A stretch of DNA of 64,000 nt, taken from an uncultured bacterium. GTDB taxonomy: Bacteria; Fidelibacterota; Marinisomatia; Marinisomatales; Marinisomataceae. Under the pieces are notes generated by a model. The model was not told the DNA's origin. It searched no databases and worked only from the letters and a program-made list of their open reading frames with translations. The stretch's first letter is position 1. Every line of letters begins with the position of its first letter. The translations under genes were made by a program, and so were the position numbers. Where the stretch lies: positions 423,400 through 487,399 of the forward strand of contig CALSRE010000001.1 of NCBI GenBank assembly GCA_943788675.1. Direction: 5' to 3'. Positions 27,350 through 37,363 of the stretch are shown here, one piece after another.

Positions 27350-28111
27350 ATGAAACTTCAAGATAAGAATATTGTAATTACTGGCGCTGCAAACGGAATA
27401 GGCCTAGCACTAGCTAAGCGCTTCCTGCGTGAATCTCCGAATTCAATTTCCTTGATAGATATTAATGTTTCTGTCAATAAAATTGCTTCTGAACTTGGAG
27501 TTAAAGGATATGTTGCAGATGTAACAAGCGAGAATCAATTTCAATCTATCATAAATCAAATAATTGATGGGGATGGTTCTATTGATCTATTTTGTTCAAA
27601 TGCAGGTATCCAGCAGTTTGGCACGCTTGAAACTTCAACTAATAATTGGCAAAAAAATTGGGATGTAAATGTTATGTCTCATGTTCATGCTGCCAAGGTA
27701 TTAATTCCCCATATGCAGTCTCGCAAGACTGGTTATTTATTATTAACTGTTTCTGCTGCAGGGCTTTTAAATATGCCTAACGCTCTTTCGTATGCAACAA
27801 CAAAGCATGCTGCAATGGGATTAGCAGAAAATCTTTCTATAATGTATGGTAATGACGGTATTATCGTTTCAGCACTATGTCCTCAACTAGTAGACACTAA
27901 CATGGTACGTTCAGCTGAATCTTTATCTGATGATCATCCGCTACTAAAAGACGGTATTTTACCAGTTGAAATTGTAGCAGATGAAACAGTAAAAGGAATT
28001 AATTCTGAAAAGTTCTTAATTCTTCCTCACAAAGAAGTTGCAAAATATATTCAAGGAAAAGCTTTTGATTATGATGCATGGATTCAAGCAGTTAGAAAAC
28101 TAGTGCCATGA
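27350..28111 (+). CDS. SDR family oxidoreductase
   Basis: ITGAANGIGLALAKRF, CSNAGIQQFG, YATTKHAAMGLAENL. Confidence 0.87.
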   Translation: MKLQDKNIVITGAANGIGLALAKRFLRESPNSISLIDINVSVNKIASELGVKGYVADVTSENQFQSIINQIIDGDGSIDLFCSNAGIQQFGTLETSTNNWQKNWDVNVMSHVHAAKVLIPHMQSRKTGYLLLTVSAAGLLNMPNALSYATTKHAAMGLAENLSIMYGNDGIIVSALCPQLVDTNMVRSAESLSDDHPLLKDGILPVEIVADETVKGINSEKFLILPHKEVAKYIQGKAFDYDAWIQAVRKLVP

Positions 28112-28344
28112 AATTCTTCAAAAATAAAATTATAAAATTGGTAATTTTTTTAAAATTCTTTTTCCCTGAATTGTCTACAAAGCGTCAACTATTATTCACG
28201 TTACAATTCATCTTTTTCATTGCTAGCATTACTTTGGGGTTTTTGCATATTGATAAATTGAATATTGCAGTCTATCATTTTGTAGCGTCATATATTTTTA
28301 TACTAAGTATGGATAATATGATATCAGACAGCTTTAAGATTTAA
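28108..28344 (+). CDS. Small hypothetical membrane protein
   Basis: Overlaps upstream stop; two hydrophobic segments. Confidence 0.4.
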   Translation: MKFFKNKIIKLVIFLKFFFPELSTKRQLLFTLQFIFFIASITLGFLHIDKLNIAVYHFVASYIFILSMDNMISDSFKI

Positions 28345-28358
28345 ACGAAAAAATTTAT

Positions 28359-28862
28359 CTAAAAACCGAAAGCAATACCGACATAAAGCCCTTTAACAAG
28401 CACTTGTAATTGATTGTACTCTTTTTCAGTATATAGAGTATAGTTTAAGCCAACATTAAGATAAGCAGGAGAATTATTTAATTGAAATAATTTTCCAATA
28501 GTACCTTGTAAATGATGATCATCCTGATCTTCAGGTTTGTATACACCTGCCATATAAAAGTCTGGGAATGTATACATTATACCAAGACCATACTCTGTAC
28601 CACTTCCATTTTCTCTGTAGTATTTAGCATATAGACCTAAATTGTCTACGACAAAATATCCCAGTTCAGGTTTTAAGGTAAATGTAGGATCGCCCTGAAC
28701 GCCTTCTGGAGCATTGTTTCCAACAACATCATATGCTAAAATCTCGCTTCCAAAAAGAAAAGTACCTTGAGAAATTTGACTTCCCAGTATTCCATAGTCT
28801 GAATCTTGAGCATAGTTAAAGCTTGATAAAAAAAGAATTGCAGTTAATAAGTATTTTTTCAT
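28359..28862 (-). CDS. Outer-membrane beta-barrel-like protein
   Basis: Signal peptide ...NYAQ; alternating amphipathic strands; ends GLYVGIAFGF with terminal F. Confidence 0.55.
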   Translation of the reverse strand: MKKYLLTAILFLSSFNYAQDSDYGILGSQISQGTFLFGSEILAYDVVGNNAPEGVQGDPTFTLKPELGYFVVDNLGLYAKYYRENGSGTEYGLGIMYTFPDFYMAGVYKPEDQDDHHLQGTIGKLFQLNNSPAYLNVGLNYTLYTEKEYNQLQVLVKGLYVGIAFGF

Positions 28863-28900
28863 TTTAGAGTTTAACCTTTGTTTTTTTTAATATAATCAAT

Positions 28901-29542
28901 CTAGTCATTTGAAAGCAACTTTTTTATATCTGAGATTAAGTAGCTCATTTCAAGTTGAGATGTTCCATTGTAGACACCGCGTATTCTGCTTTCTGTATCA
29001 ATTAAAACTATATTTTCAGTATGAATTAAGCTATTATCTATGTGATTGTCTACAGATGCAATAGCAAAATATCCTAATTGAGCCATCTTGATGACTTCAT
29101 TAATATCTCCTCTTAAAAAGAACCAATTTTTTCCATTAATGTCATTGATTTCTTCATACTTTTTTAATCTTTCAATGGAATCAATTTCAGGGTCTACTGA
29201 ATGAGATAAAATTAAGATATCATTAACATCAAATGCATCTTGCACTAGCTTTAAATTTTTAGCTAGATCAATACAAATTGATGGACATGAGGTAAAAAAG
29301 AAATTAGCTACATATATCTTATTTTTTACACTTTCTTGCGTAATAGTTTCACCATTTTGGTTAGTGAAGGAGAAATCTGGTATTTCATGAGTTGTTTTTC
29401 CTACAAGGCTAGGATGCACTAATGTTGACCGCAAGTCTGATGGAGTAAAAATCGGTAATTGAAATTCCTCTCCAGCCTTAGATAGCTGATACCATGTTGC
29501 TAGGAAAATGCTAATTACTAATAGAATTAATTTTTTTTTCAT
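28901..29542 (-). CDS. SCO1/SenC family protein
   Basis: YVANFFFTSCPSICIDLAKNL; HSVDPEIDSIERLKKYEE; SLIHTENIVLID. Confidence 0.88.
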   Translation of the reverse strand: MKKKLILLVISIFLATWYQLSKAGEEFQLPIFTPSDLRSTLVHPSLVGKTTHEIPDFSFTNQNGETITQESVKNKIYVANFFFTSCPSICIDLAKNLKLVQDAFDVNDILILSHSVDPEIDSIERLKKYEEINDINGKNWFFLRGDINEVIKMAQLGYFAIASVDNHIDNSLIHTENIVLIDTESRIRGVYNGTSQLEMSYLISDIKKLLSND

Positions 29543-29567
29543 ATATCATCATTAAATTAACATTATT

Positions 29568-29990
29568 ATGATTAGTTGGAAATGTAAACATACTTGGAAA
29601 AAATCTGCGGTAAATACCTCTTGGTGTTTATTAGGTTGCTCTATTGGAGATTTTTCTACAATTCTATATTTTCAATTAAACCCATCTGATTGGACAACTA
29701 TGTCAATTATGATGCTGGCAATGATGAACGGCCTTTTAACAAGCATTGCTTTAGAAACATATATTCTGACAAAACAAATGGATATTAAGTCTGCACTTCA
29801 AACTGCTTTAGGAATGTCTTTTATTTCGATGATTGCGATGGAAGCTTCAATGAATATTGTTGATGTTTTATTAACAGGGGGCGCTGAATTAAATATATGG
29901 GTAGTTCCAATTATGTTGATTGCAGGCTTCTTAACGCCATGGCCTTATAATTATTGGAGATTAAAAAAATATAATGCAAGTTGCCACTAA
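29568..29990 (+). CDS. DUF4396 membrane protein
   Basis: WKKSAVNTSWCLLGCSIGDFSTILYF; MAMEASMNIVDVLLTGG; TPWPYNYWRLKKYNASCH. Confidence 0.72.
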   Translation: MISWKCKHTWKKSAVNTSWCLLGCSIGDFSTILYFQLNPSDWTTMSIMMLAMMNGLLTSIALETYILTKQMDIKSALQTALGMSFISMIAMEASMNIVDVLLTGGAELNIWVVPIMLIAGFLTPWPYNYWRLKKYNASCH

Positions 29991-30748
29991 TGAAGATTGA
30001 ACTACAAGATAAAGCAATATTAGTCACTGGATCAAATAGTGGAATAGGATTTGCTATTGCTTCTGAGCTATTGAATTCAGGTGCAAAAGTCGCGTTGCAT
30101 TACAATGCTAATTCAAATGCAGTATTATCATTGGAAAAACAATTTCCTTCTCAGGCTAAAAGTTTTCAGTGCGACTTTAGTAATTCAGCTAGTATCCCTG
30201 AATTTTTTAATCAGGTTTTATCTTGGTCTGACGGTTTAGATGTTTTAATTAATAATGCTGGAATGTCAATTATGAACTCAATTGATAATACTGATGAAGA
30301 ATGGATTCATAATTGGAATACTATTATGAATATTAATCTTTTATCAACAGGAATTTTATCTAAAAAAGCATTAGAGCTTTTTAAAAAACAAAGTTCTGGA
30401 AGAATCATTAATATTGCTTCTAGAGCAGCTTTTAGAGGTGATACTCCTGAATATCTAGCCTATGCAGCATCAAAGGCTGGAATGGTTGCATTGACCAAGT
30501 CTATTGCGCGAGGTTTTGGAAAGGATGGTATTACAGCTTTTTCAGTGGCTCCAGGATTTACTAGAACAGCTATGGCCCAAAAATCTATTGATAAGTATGG
30601 AGAAGATTTTGTAGTGAAAGACATTGCTTTAAATAATTTAACAGAGCCCAAAGATATAGCCCCAGTTGTTGTATTAATTTGTTCTGGAAAATTTGATCAT
30701 GGTACAGGGTCTTGTATTGATATGAATGCTGGAAGTTATGTTCGATAG
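29981..30748 (+). CDS. SDR family oxidoreductase (FabG-like)
   Basis: VTGSNSGIGFAIASEL, NNAGMSIMNS, YAASKAGMVALTKSIARGFG. Confidence 0.88.
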   Translation: MPLMKIELQDKAILVTGSNSGIGFAIASELLNSGAKVALHYNANSNAVLSLEKQFPSQAKSFQCDFSNSASIPEFFNQVLSWSDGLDVLINNAGMSIMNSIDNTDEEWIHNWNTIMNINLLSTGILSKKALELFKKQSSGRIINIASRAAFRGDTPEYLAYAASKAGMVALTKSIARGFGKDGITAFSVAPGFTRTAMAQKSIDKYGEDFVVKDIALNNLTEPKDIAPVVVLICSGKFDHGTGSCIDMNAGSYVR

Positions 30749-31186
30749 ATGTCATTTATTTTTATAGTAAATCTTGTAATATCTCTTATTGCGACAGGTT
30801 TAATTTGGACTATACAGCTTGTGCACTATCCATCTATGAAGTTTATACCAGAAGCAAAATTTACTGCCTACCATAATTTTCATTCTCAGAGAATTTCAAT
30901 ACTTGCTATACCAATTATGATGATTGAACTATTTACTTCACTTGGATTATTCTATCAAAATGGTAGTTCATATAACCATATTTTTACTATTAACCTTATT
31001 CTTGTAATTTCAATTTGGATTTCTACTTTCTTGATTCAAGTCCCAATGCATAATACCCTTTCTTCTGCTAAAAACTCGAGAGTACTTAATAATCTCATCC
31101 TATCTAACTGGATTCGAACAATTCTCTGGACCGCAAGAAGCTTATTAATGGTTTCATATTTGAGCGTTAATCTTCACTTGATTTAA
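30749..31186 (+). CDS. Hypothetical four-TM protein
   Basis: IWTIQLVHYPSMKFIPEAKFTAYHNFHSQRISILAIPIMMIELFTSLG; adjacent to preceding stop. Confidence 0.55.
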   Translation: MSFIFIVNLVISLIATGLIWTIQLVHYPSMKFIPEAKFTAYHNFHSQRISILAIPIMMIELFTSLGLFYQNGSSYNHIFTINLILVISIWISTFLIQVPMHNTLSSAKNSRVLNNLILSNWIRTILWTARSLLMVSYLSVNLHLI

Positions 31187-31224
31187 TTGCATGAAAATTT
31201 CATATTTTTTTTTAGATTCTAGCC

Positions 31225-31941
31225 ATGAATCCTAGTGAATTTATATTATTTGGCTCTACACATATTTTAACATTATTTATAATTTTTGGTATCTCTTTTG
31301 GATTCTCTTTTTATGTTAAAGATTCATATGCTCCATCTAAATATTCTACTTTTGAATCTACTCTTGGGTATCTGTTAATTTTTAATGAGCTATTAAAGCC
31401 ATTTTACTTAATTGCTCTTGGGGAAGGAGCTTATAGATGGACCAATACTATTCCTTTACATGCTTGTCATCTCTCATCGTATGCAACAGGATTATTCCTT
31501 CTTACCAGAAATCAAAAGTATTTTGATTTTGCATATTTTTGGGGTTTTGGTGGGGGAACAATGGCTTTGCTTACTCCTGATATAGAATTCACCTTTCCTG
31601 ACTTAGATTTTATTACACTTTTCTCGGGACATGGTTTATTATTTTTTGCACTTGTTTATATAGTATTTGTGTTGAAGCAGAATATTACTTTTGATTCTTA
31701 TAAGAATGCTTTGAAATTTTCATTGTTGATACTGCCGATTGCGTATATTATTAATATTATTGTTGGAGGCGATCCTGGATTTGAAGCAAATTTATGGTAT
31801 TTAATGAAAGCTCCAACAGGTGAATCCTTGCTTTCATTTTTTCCTGACCCCCCTATGCATGTTGTACCTTTATTTCCTTTAGTGATGTTCGTTTTCTTTT
31901 TGCTCTATATACCATTTCATTACAAGAATAAGCCTCAATGA
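31225..31941 (+). CDS. YwaF / TIGR02206-like membrane protein
   Basis: IPLHACHLSSYATGLFLLTRNQKYFDFAYFWGFGGGTMALLTPDIEFTFPDLDFITLFSGHGLLF. Confidence 0.72.
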   Translation: MNPSEFILFGSTHILTLFIIFGISFGFSFYVKDSYAPSKYSTFESTLGYLLIFNELLKPFYLIALGEGAYRWTNTIPLHACHLSSYATGLFLLTRNQKYFDFAYFWGFGGGTMALLTPDIEFTFPDLDFITLFSGHGLLFFALVYIVFVLKQNITFDSYKNALKFSLLILPIAYIINIIVGGDPGFEANLWYLMKAPTGESLLSFFPDPPMHVVPLFPLVMFVFFLLYIPFHYKNKPQ

Positions 31942-32459
31942 AAAAAATAATATTACTTACTATACTTTTAATACCACTAATTGCTCAAGATGCATTTTTA
32001 AATAAGCCATTTCCAAAAATAGAAGGAATTTCATTATCTGGTGATAAAGTAACATTTCCTGATGTTCTTGTTGGTAAGCCATCTGTTCTAGCAGTAGCAT
32101 TTAGACAAAAAGCACAAAAATGTATTAATACTTGGGCTGATGAATTGTTATTAAAATATGGTATCGATAAAAGTATTAATTATTATGAGATTCCAATGCT
32201 TGGCGGACAGTATACAATGGCTAGAAATTGGATTGATGGCGGTATGAGAGGTGGAGTGCCAAAACCTTTACATGATTATACTGTAACTTATTATGGGCCA
32301 TTAAGATCATATTTTAAATCTTTAGATATTTCTAGTAAAGGGGATTGTTATATGTATGTTTTAAATAGTGAAGGTATAGTCCTTGATAGACATAATGGGT
32401 ATAGCACAGAAAAAGGATTAACTGAAATGTTTAACTTGATAGATTCTTTAAATGAGTAA
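31938..32459 (+). CDS. Secreted thioredoxin-fold-like protein (Atp10-like, tentative)
   Basis: Signal peptide; GISLSGDKVTFPDVLVGKPSVLAVAFRQKAQKCINTWADELL. Confidence 0.45.
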   Translation: MKKIILLTILLIPLIAQDAFLNKPFPKIEGISLSGDKVTFPDVLVGKPSVLAVAFRQKAQKCINTWADELLLKYGIDKSINYYEIPMLGGQYTMARNWIDGGMRGGVPKPLHDYTVTYYGPLRSYFKSLDISSKGDCYMYVLNSEGIVLDRHNGYSTEKGLTEMFNLIDSLNE

Positions 32460-33396
32460 AGTTACTGACAATTATCATATTTATTTAAAGGCTACAGAAT
32501 TGGCAGCGATTGCTGCTGCAAAGTTGCGAGGTGATGGTGATGGAAAAGCTGCAGATAAAGTAGCTACTGAAGCAATGCGAGAAGTGCTTCAAAAATCAAA
32601 TATTCATACCAGAGTTGTAATTGGAGAAGGCGAAAGAGATGATGCGCCTATGCTTTATATTGGCGAAGAAATGGGCGATCTTAGCAGTGATTTAAAAATT
32701 GATATTGCTGTTGATCCATTAGAGTGTACAAATCATTGTGCTAAAAATCTCCCAGATGCTCTAGCTGTGTTAGCAGCTGCGCCTAGAGGTACTTTGCTTC
32801 ATGCGCCAGATACGTACATGGATAAATTATGCGGTTCAAAAGAATTGATTGGCAAGCTCAGTTTGTCAAATAGTGTTAGCGAAAATTTAAAAGCTACATC
32901 TAAAGCGCTAAATAAAAGCATGTCCGACTTAAAAATTATTGTAATGGATAGAGATAGACATATTGATTTAATTAGGGAGATGAATTTATTAGGAGTAGAG
33001 CCTATTCTAATTGGAGATGGGGATGTTTCTGGCGGATTAAAAGCTGCTGAAGGTTCAGTAGACTTATTGTATGGTATTGGAGCTGCGCCAGAAGGTGTAA
33101 TTACTGCTACTGCTGTTAAAGCAATGGGTGGCTATTTTGAAGGAAAGCTCCATTTTATGAATCAATCATTTAAGGATAGAGCTATTACAATGCTTGGAGA
33201 AAAAATTCATAATACTTGGTCGGATGATGAGTTATGTAAGTCTTCTGATTCTTTTTTTGTTGCCAGTGGAGTATGCACTGGATGGATTCCAGGTGTTGAA
33301 TTTGATGGAAATAAAGCTGTTGTTACTTCCAAAATAATTTTTGGTGATAGTAATGATTCTAAAATAATAACAAATGAATATTTATTAGGAGAATAA
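32452..33396 (+). CDS. glpX: Class II fructose-1,6-bisphosphatase (GlpX / SBPase-like)
   Basis: VVIGEGERDDAPMLYIGEEMG; VDPLECTNHCAKNLPDALAVLAAAPRGTLLHAPDTYMDKL; GIGAAPEGVITATAVKAMGG. Confidence 0.92.
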   Translation: MSKVTDNYHIYLKATELAAIAAAKLRGDGDGKAADKVATEAMREVLQKSNIHTRVVIGEGERDDAPMLYIGEEMGDLSSDLKIDIAVDPLECTNHCAKNLPDALAVLAAAPRGTLLHAPDTYMDKLCGSKELIGKLSLSNSVSENLKATSKALNKSMSDLKIIVMDRDRHIDLIREMNLLGVEPILIGDGDVSGGLKAAEGSVDLLYGIGAAPEGVITATAVKAMGGYFEGKLHFMNQSFKDRAITMLGEKIHNTWSDDELCKSSDSFFVASGVCTGWIPGVEFDGNKAVVTSKIIFGDSNDSKIITNEYLLGE

Positions 33397-33397
33397 T

Positions 33398-34381
33398 ATG
33401 TCAGAATTACATGCTGTAGCTCATAAAATGGTGGAAAAAGGTAAAGGTATTTTAGCTGCTGATGAAAGCACCCCAACATGTACAAAGAGATTTGAAGGTA
33501 TTGGCACTGAATCAACTGCTGAAAGTAGAAATATTTACAGAAATATGTTATTTACTGCAGAGAAAATCGAAAAATATATTAGTGGAGTAATTTTATTTGA
33601 TGAAACATTTCATCAGAAAGAACTTTCAACCGGATTGACTTTTCCAGAATATTTAACATCAAAAGGTATATTACCGGGCATTAAGGTTGATCAAGGTCTT
33701 GAAGATTTTGGTTCAAACGAAAAAGTTACTAAAGGACTTGATGGTCTATCAGAAAGATTAGGAAAATATTATGCTATGGGAGCAAGATTTGCAAAGTGGA
33801 GAGCAGTAATTACAATCGGAAATAATATTCCTAGCGATGATTGTATCATTAAAAATGCAGAAATTTTAGCTAAATATGCTCAAAAATGTCAGCAAGCAAA
33901 TTTAGTCCCAATCGTTGAGCCTGAAGTGTTAATGGATGGCGCACATACAGTTGACGAATCATTCGATGTTACTTCAAGAGCACTGAACGCCACCTTCGAT
34001 CAATTGGTTGAGCATAATGTAAATTTGCAAGGAATAGTTTTAAAGCCAAATATGATATTATCTGGCTACGAATGTTCTTATCAAGCCAACATTGAAGAGG
34101 TAGCTGAAAAAACAATTAATTGTCTTTCAGCTAATGTACCAATTGAAATTCCCGGAATTGCATTTCTATCCGGAGGGCAACCAGATGAACACGCTACGCT
34201 ACATTTGAATGAAATGAATAAGTATGATAGTGACTGGAACTTAACATTCTCATTTGGAAGAGCTTTGCAGCAAACTGCATTAAAAGCTTGGTCAGGAAAA
34301 CCTGAAAATTTGAAATTAGCTCAGGAAGTGTTTATTGAAAAAGCTAAAGCTAATAGCTTGGCATCTGTTGCTGGTCTTTAG
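33398..34381 (+). CDS. Class I fructose-bisphosphate aldolase
   Basis: KGKGILAADESTPTCTKRFEGIGTESTAESRNIYRNMLFTA; KWRAVITIGNNIPSD; VPIVEPEVLMDG; GIVLKPNMILSG. Confidence 0.95.
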   Translation: MSELHAVAHKMVEKGKGILAADESTPTCTKRFEGIGTESTAESRNIYRNMLFTAEKIEKYISGVILFDETFHQKELSTGLTFPEYLTSKGILPGIKVDQGLEDFGSNEKVTKGLDGLSERLGKYYAMGARFAKWRAVITIGNNIPSDDCIIKNAEILAKYAQKCQQANLVPIVEPEVLMDGAHTVDESFDVTSRALNATFDQLVEHNVNLQGIVLKPNMILSGYECSYQANIEEVAEKTINCLSANVPIEIPGIAFLSGGQPDEHATLHLNEMNKYDSDWNLTFSFGRALQQTALKAWSGKPENLKLAQEVFIEKAKANSLASVAGL

Positions 34382-35031
34382 TTTATAATCTGAAAAACAA
34401 GCACTTTTGAAGAACTTTCAATAGTGAAAGTATTACCTTTAGATACATTCCTTGTTGCATTATCTGAAGGATGAAGTTCAAAGCTATCTAATTCATACTC
34501 TAGATTTTTGGAAGAAATTAATGAAGGATTTTCTAAGCAAAATAAACTTACTTTTTGATTTTTGAATGAGTTGAAATTATTTTTCCCAATACATGGAGTA
34601 ATAATTGATGTATCTGTAAATGCTTGCAGATTAATTAAGTGACTAAATTCGTTAAATGTGTAAATATTTCCGAGAAAGTGATCATCGCTTTTTCCAGAAA
34701 GGCCAAAAATACTTACTTGTGAAAATTTTTGTTCAATTGTCCAATCTAAAGATTTTTTAAAGTCAGTTTTAGATTGATCAGGAGTATTGATATAGCGGAT
34801 TGACTTATCATTCATATCAATAATGGAATCAAAATCTCCTATAATAATATTTGGCTGAATATGAAATTTTTTAAGTTCATTTGCTGCTCCATCAACAGCA
34901 ATAATTAAATCAGAAGATTTAATTTTTTCAATTATCATACTGCTTGATGGAAACTGGCCATTGAGAACTAATGCAATATTATCATATTGTTTCGTCATAA
35001 GATAAGTTAACATATGTTTTGAGTGTATCAC
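34378..35031 (-). CDS. Thiamine diphosphokinase
   Basis: ALVLNGQFPSSSMIIEKIKSSDLIIAVDGAANELKKFHIQPNIIIGDFDSI; DQSKTDFKKSLDW. Confidence 0.88.
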   Translation of the reverse strand: MIHSKHMLTYLMTKQYDNIALVLNGQFPSSSMIIEKIKSSDLIIAVDGAANELKKFHIQPNIIIGDFDSIIDMNDKSIRYINTPDQSKTDFKKSLDWTIEQKFSQVSIFGLSGKSDDHFLGNIYTFNEFSHLINLQAFTDTSIITPCIGKNNFNSFKNQKVSLFCLENPSLISSKNLEYELDSFELHPSDNATRNVSKGNTFTIESSSKVLVFQIIN

Positions 35032-35052
35032 AACGAATTGACATACTTATAC

Positions 35053-35067
35053 TGAGATTAAATCTCA
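35053..35067. promoter_or_regulatory. Palindrome TGAGATTAAATCTCA upstream of TonB receptor
   Basis: Perfect 7-bp arms around one base; near-identical copy at 37298-37312. Confidence 0.55.
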
Positions 35068-35125
35068 AACAGCTTGCAAATAGCCATTTCATTTAATATT
35101 ATTGTCGGTAAAAAACAATTAATTT

Positions 35126-37288
35126 TTGGGGAAAGTTTTTTTGAAAAAAGTATTCTTATTCTTATTCTTATCTACTCTTTACAGTCAAACGTTTGATTTG
35201 TCTGGAAAAATTATATCAAAAAGCTCTTTTAAACCAATTTCGGATGTAAATATAACTATTCAAGACTCAAATTTAGGAGTAGCCTCAAATAGTTTAGGGC
35301 TATTTTCTTTTTCAGGGCTTAAAAAAAGCCAATATACTTTAATGGTAAGTGCAATTGGATTCAAAGATCTACTTCTTGACATAAATCTTACTGAAAATAT
35401 ATCTAATATATTGATTGAGTTAGAAAGTGAAGCTGTATTATCAGATGCTTTAGATGTGGTTGGAAGATATCCTTCAAAACACATACCGTATTTAACTGAC
35501 AATATTTCCAGTGAAGATATCACCGACTTTGATTACCAGACAATGTCAGAACTATTTCGAAATATCGGTGGTATTGATGTTCAAATGGAGCATGATAATG
35601 GAAGAAATGCAAATTTTTCTATTCGAGGATCATCAGATTACAAGCCCGGAGGATATAATAACAGGGTATTAGTTCTTTTGGATGGTTTTCAAATAAGTAT
35701 GCCATATTCCGGCTCTATAGATTGGAATGCTATGCCACTTGATTTTTTAGATAGAGTTGAAGTTCTCAAAGGGCCTGTTTCTTCTCTCTATGGACAGAAT
35801 TCAATGGGCGGTATTATAAATTTAGTGACTAAAAACTTTGCATATGAATTTTATAATGCTAAAGCAACTATCGGAAGTTATAATACAAAAGATTTTAACT
35901 ATAATATGAGTAATATTACTGATAGAATATCATATACAGCATTGCTTCAACATAAAAAAGGAGATGGCCATAGATATAATTCTCAATATGAACAAAATAA
36001 TTTTTATACAAAAATATTCAATAAAGATAAAGATCTCTCAGTTTCACTTATAGTAAACAAATCTATAAATGGTCAGCCTGGCTTTTCTGTTGAAGAAAGA
36101 CCAAGTTTGAAATCATATAGAATTTCAAACAGAGACTCTATGTATTTACAATTATTTAAAAAACAAACTTTACAAAATAATGGAAATATTGTTTACTCAT
36201 TAAGTGTGAATCATTTTTATACACATTACCATGATAGAGGAGATACTCCATTGGAAGAGATGCAGGAGGATACTTTTTATAATGATAATAGCTTAAATAT
36301 GAGAGCAGAATTTCAAAAATTGCTTAAAAATTCATCTTACCTTATTGTTGGAACAGATCTTCTTGTTGAGCAGTCAGATATATCCATTTATAAAGATATC
36401 TATGATAATTTACTTCAGGTAAGTGGAGGATTTTTTGCACAAAATCGATTGGAGATAACTGAGAAATTATTGCTAGGAATTGGACTTAGGTTTGATTTTA
36501 GATCTATAAATCGTGGGAAACAGTATAGTAATAAAAGTTTTAGCGATATTTCACCTAAGATAAACTTGACGTACAAGAAAGATGATTTTTCAACGTGGAG
36601 TTTTGCTTTAAGTAAAGGATTTAGATCGCCATCTTTATCTGAAATGTTTTTACAATATGAATCAGATTATGGATTAAATACCCAAGGTAATCCAAATTTA
36701 AAGCCTGAACAGCTATACGGGTTAGATGTCGCCTACGATAGATCTAATATAAAAAATATGAATTTATCATTGAGTACATTTTATTATCGTTACAAAGATA
36801 TGATCGATTTTGTCTATGGGTTGCCAGTTTTAGCACTTAATCGGTCTGATATTAGTTCATGTGGAATTGAAGCTAACTATAATTATAAAATAAATAATAA
36901 TCTTAATTTAAGTGCAGGTTATACGTATTTAAGAGTGAATGATATAAATAATACAGATCCAATTCTTTACAGACCTAAACACAAGCTTGTTTCGAGTCTG
37001 AAGCAAAAAAAAGGAAAAGTTAGTCATATCATATCAATAAAATATCAGTCAAAACAAGATTATCAAGACTTTTTAAGTGACGATAGAGAGTACGAAGGAT
37101 CTGAAATAAAATTTCCTATAGAACAGCTAGATGCATTATTTTTAGTGAATTATAATGGAAGCTATGAACTAAAAAATAGCAAAGTATCTTTTAAGATATC
37201 CAATATTTTTGATGTAAAGTATGAGCTCATACAAGATTTTCCAATGCCCGGAAGAATGCTTGGCTTGTCTTATGAAATGTCATTTTAG
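35126..37288 (+). CDS. TonB-dependent outer-membrane receptor with carboxypeptidase-regulatory-like domain
   Basis: SGKIISKSSFKPISDVNITIQDSNLGVASNSLGLFSF; plug VLVLLDGFQI..VEVLKGPVSSLYGQNSMGGIINLVTK; C-terminal GLSYEMSF. Confidence 0.92.
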   Translation: MGKVFLKKVFLFLFLSTLYSQTFDLSGKIISKSSFKPISDVNITIQDSNLGVASNSLGLFSFSGLKKSQYTLMVSAIGFKDLLLDINLTENISNILIELESEAVLSDALDVVGRYPSKHIPYLTDNISSEDITDFDYQTMSELFRNIGGIDVQMEHDNGRNANFSIRGSSDYKPGGYNNRVLVLLDGFQISMPYSGSIDWNAMPLDFLDRVEVLKGPVSSLYGQNSMGGIINLVTKNFAYEFYNAKATIGSYNTKDFNYNMSNITDRISYTALLQHKKGDGHRYNSQYEQNNFYTKIFNKDKDLSVSLIVNKSINGQPGFSVEERPSLKSYRISNRDSMYLQLFKKQTLQNNGNIVYSLSVNHFYTHYHDRGDTPLEEMQEDTFYNDNSLNMRAEFQKLLKNSSYLIVGTDLLVEQSDISIYKDIYDNLLQVSGGFFAQNRLEITEKLLLGIGLRFDFRSINRGKQYSNKSFSDISPKINLTYKKDDFSTWSFALSKGFRSPSLSEMFLQYESDYGLNTQGNPNLKPEQLYGLDVAYDRSNIKNMNLSLSTFYYRYKDMIDFVYGLPVLALNRSDISSCGIEANYNYKINNNLNLSAGYTYLRVNDINNTDPILYRPKHKLVSSLKQKKGKVSHIISIKYQSKQDYQDFLSDDREYEGSEIKFPIEQLDALFLVNYNGSYELKNSKVSFKISNIFDVKYELIQDFPMPGRMLGLSYEMSF

Positions 37289-37297
37289 GTTAACTAA

Positions 37298-37312
37298 TGA
37301 GATTATATCTCA
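37298..37312. promoter_or_regulatory. Palindrome TGAGATTATATCTCA upstream of lipoprotein gene
   Basis: 14/15 identical to 35053-35067. Confidence 0.55.
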
Positions 37313-37363
37313 ATAAGAGTTGATTTTTCTTGCTAGATATTTTTTTCATAATTAGTATCTGCC

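Noticed and set aside
35032-35125. TPP riboswitch between thiamine diphosphokinase and TonB receptor
   Set aside because: CTGAGATT resembles part of the THI element, but the remaining conserved blocks are missing and the segment is better explained as a palindrome.
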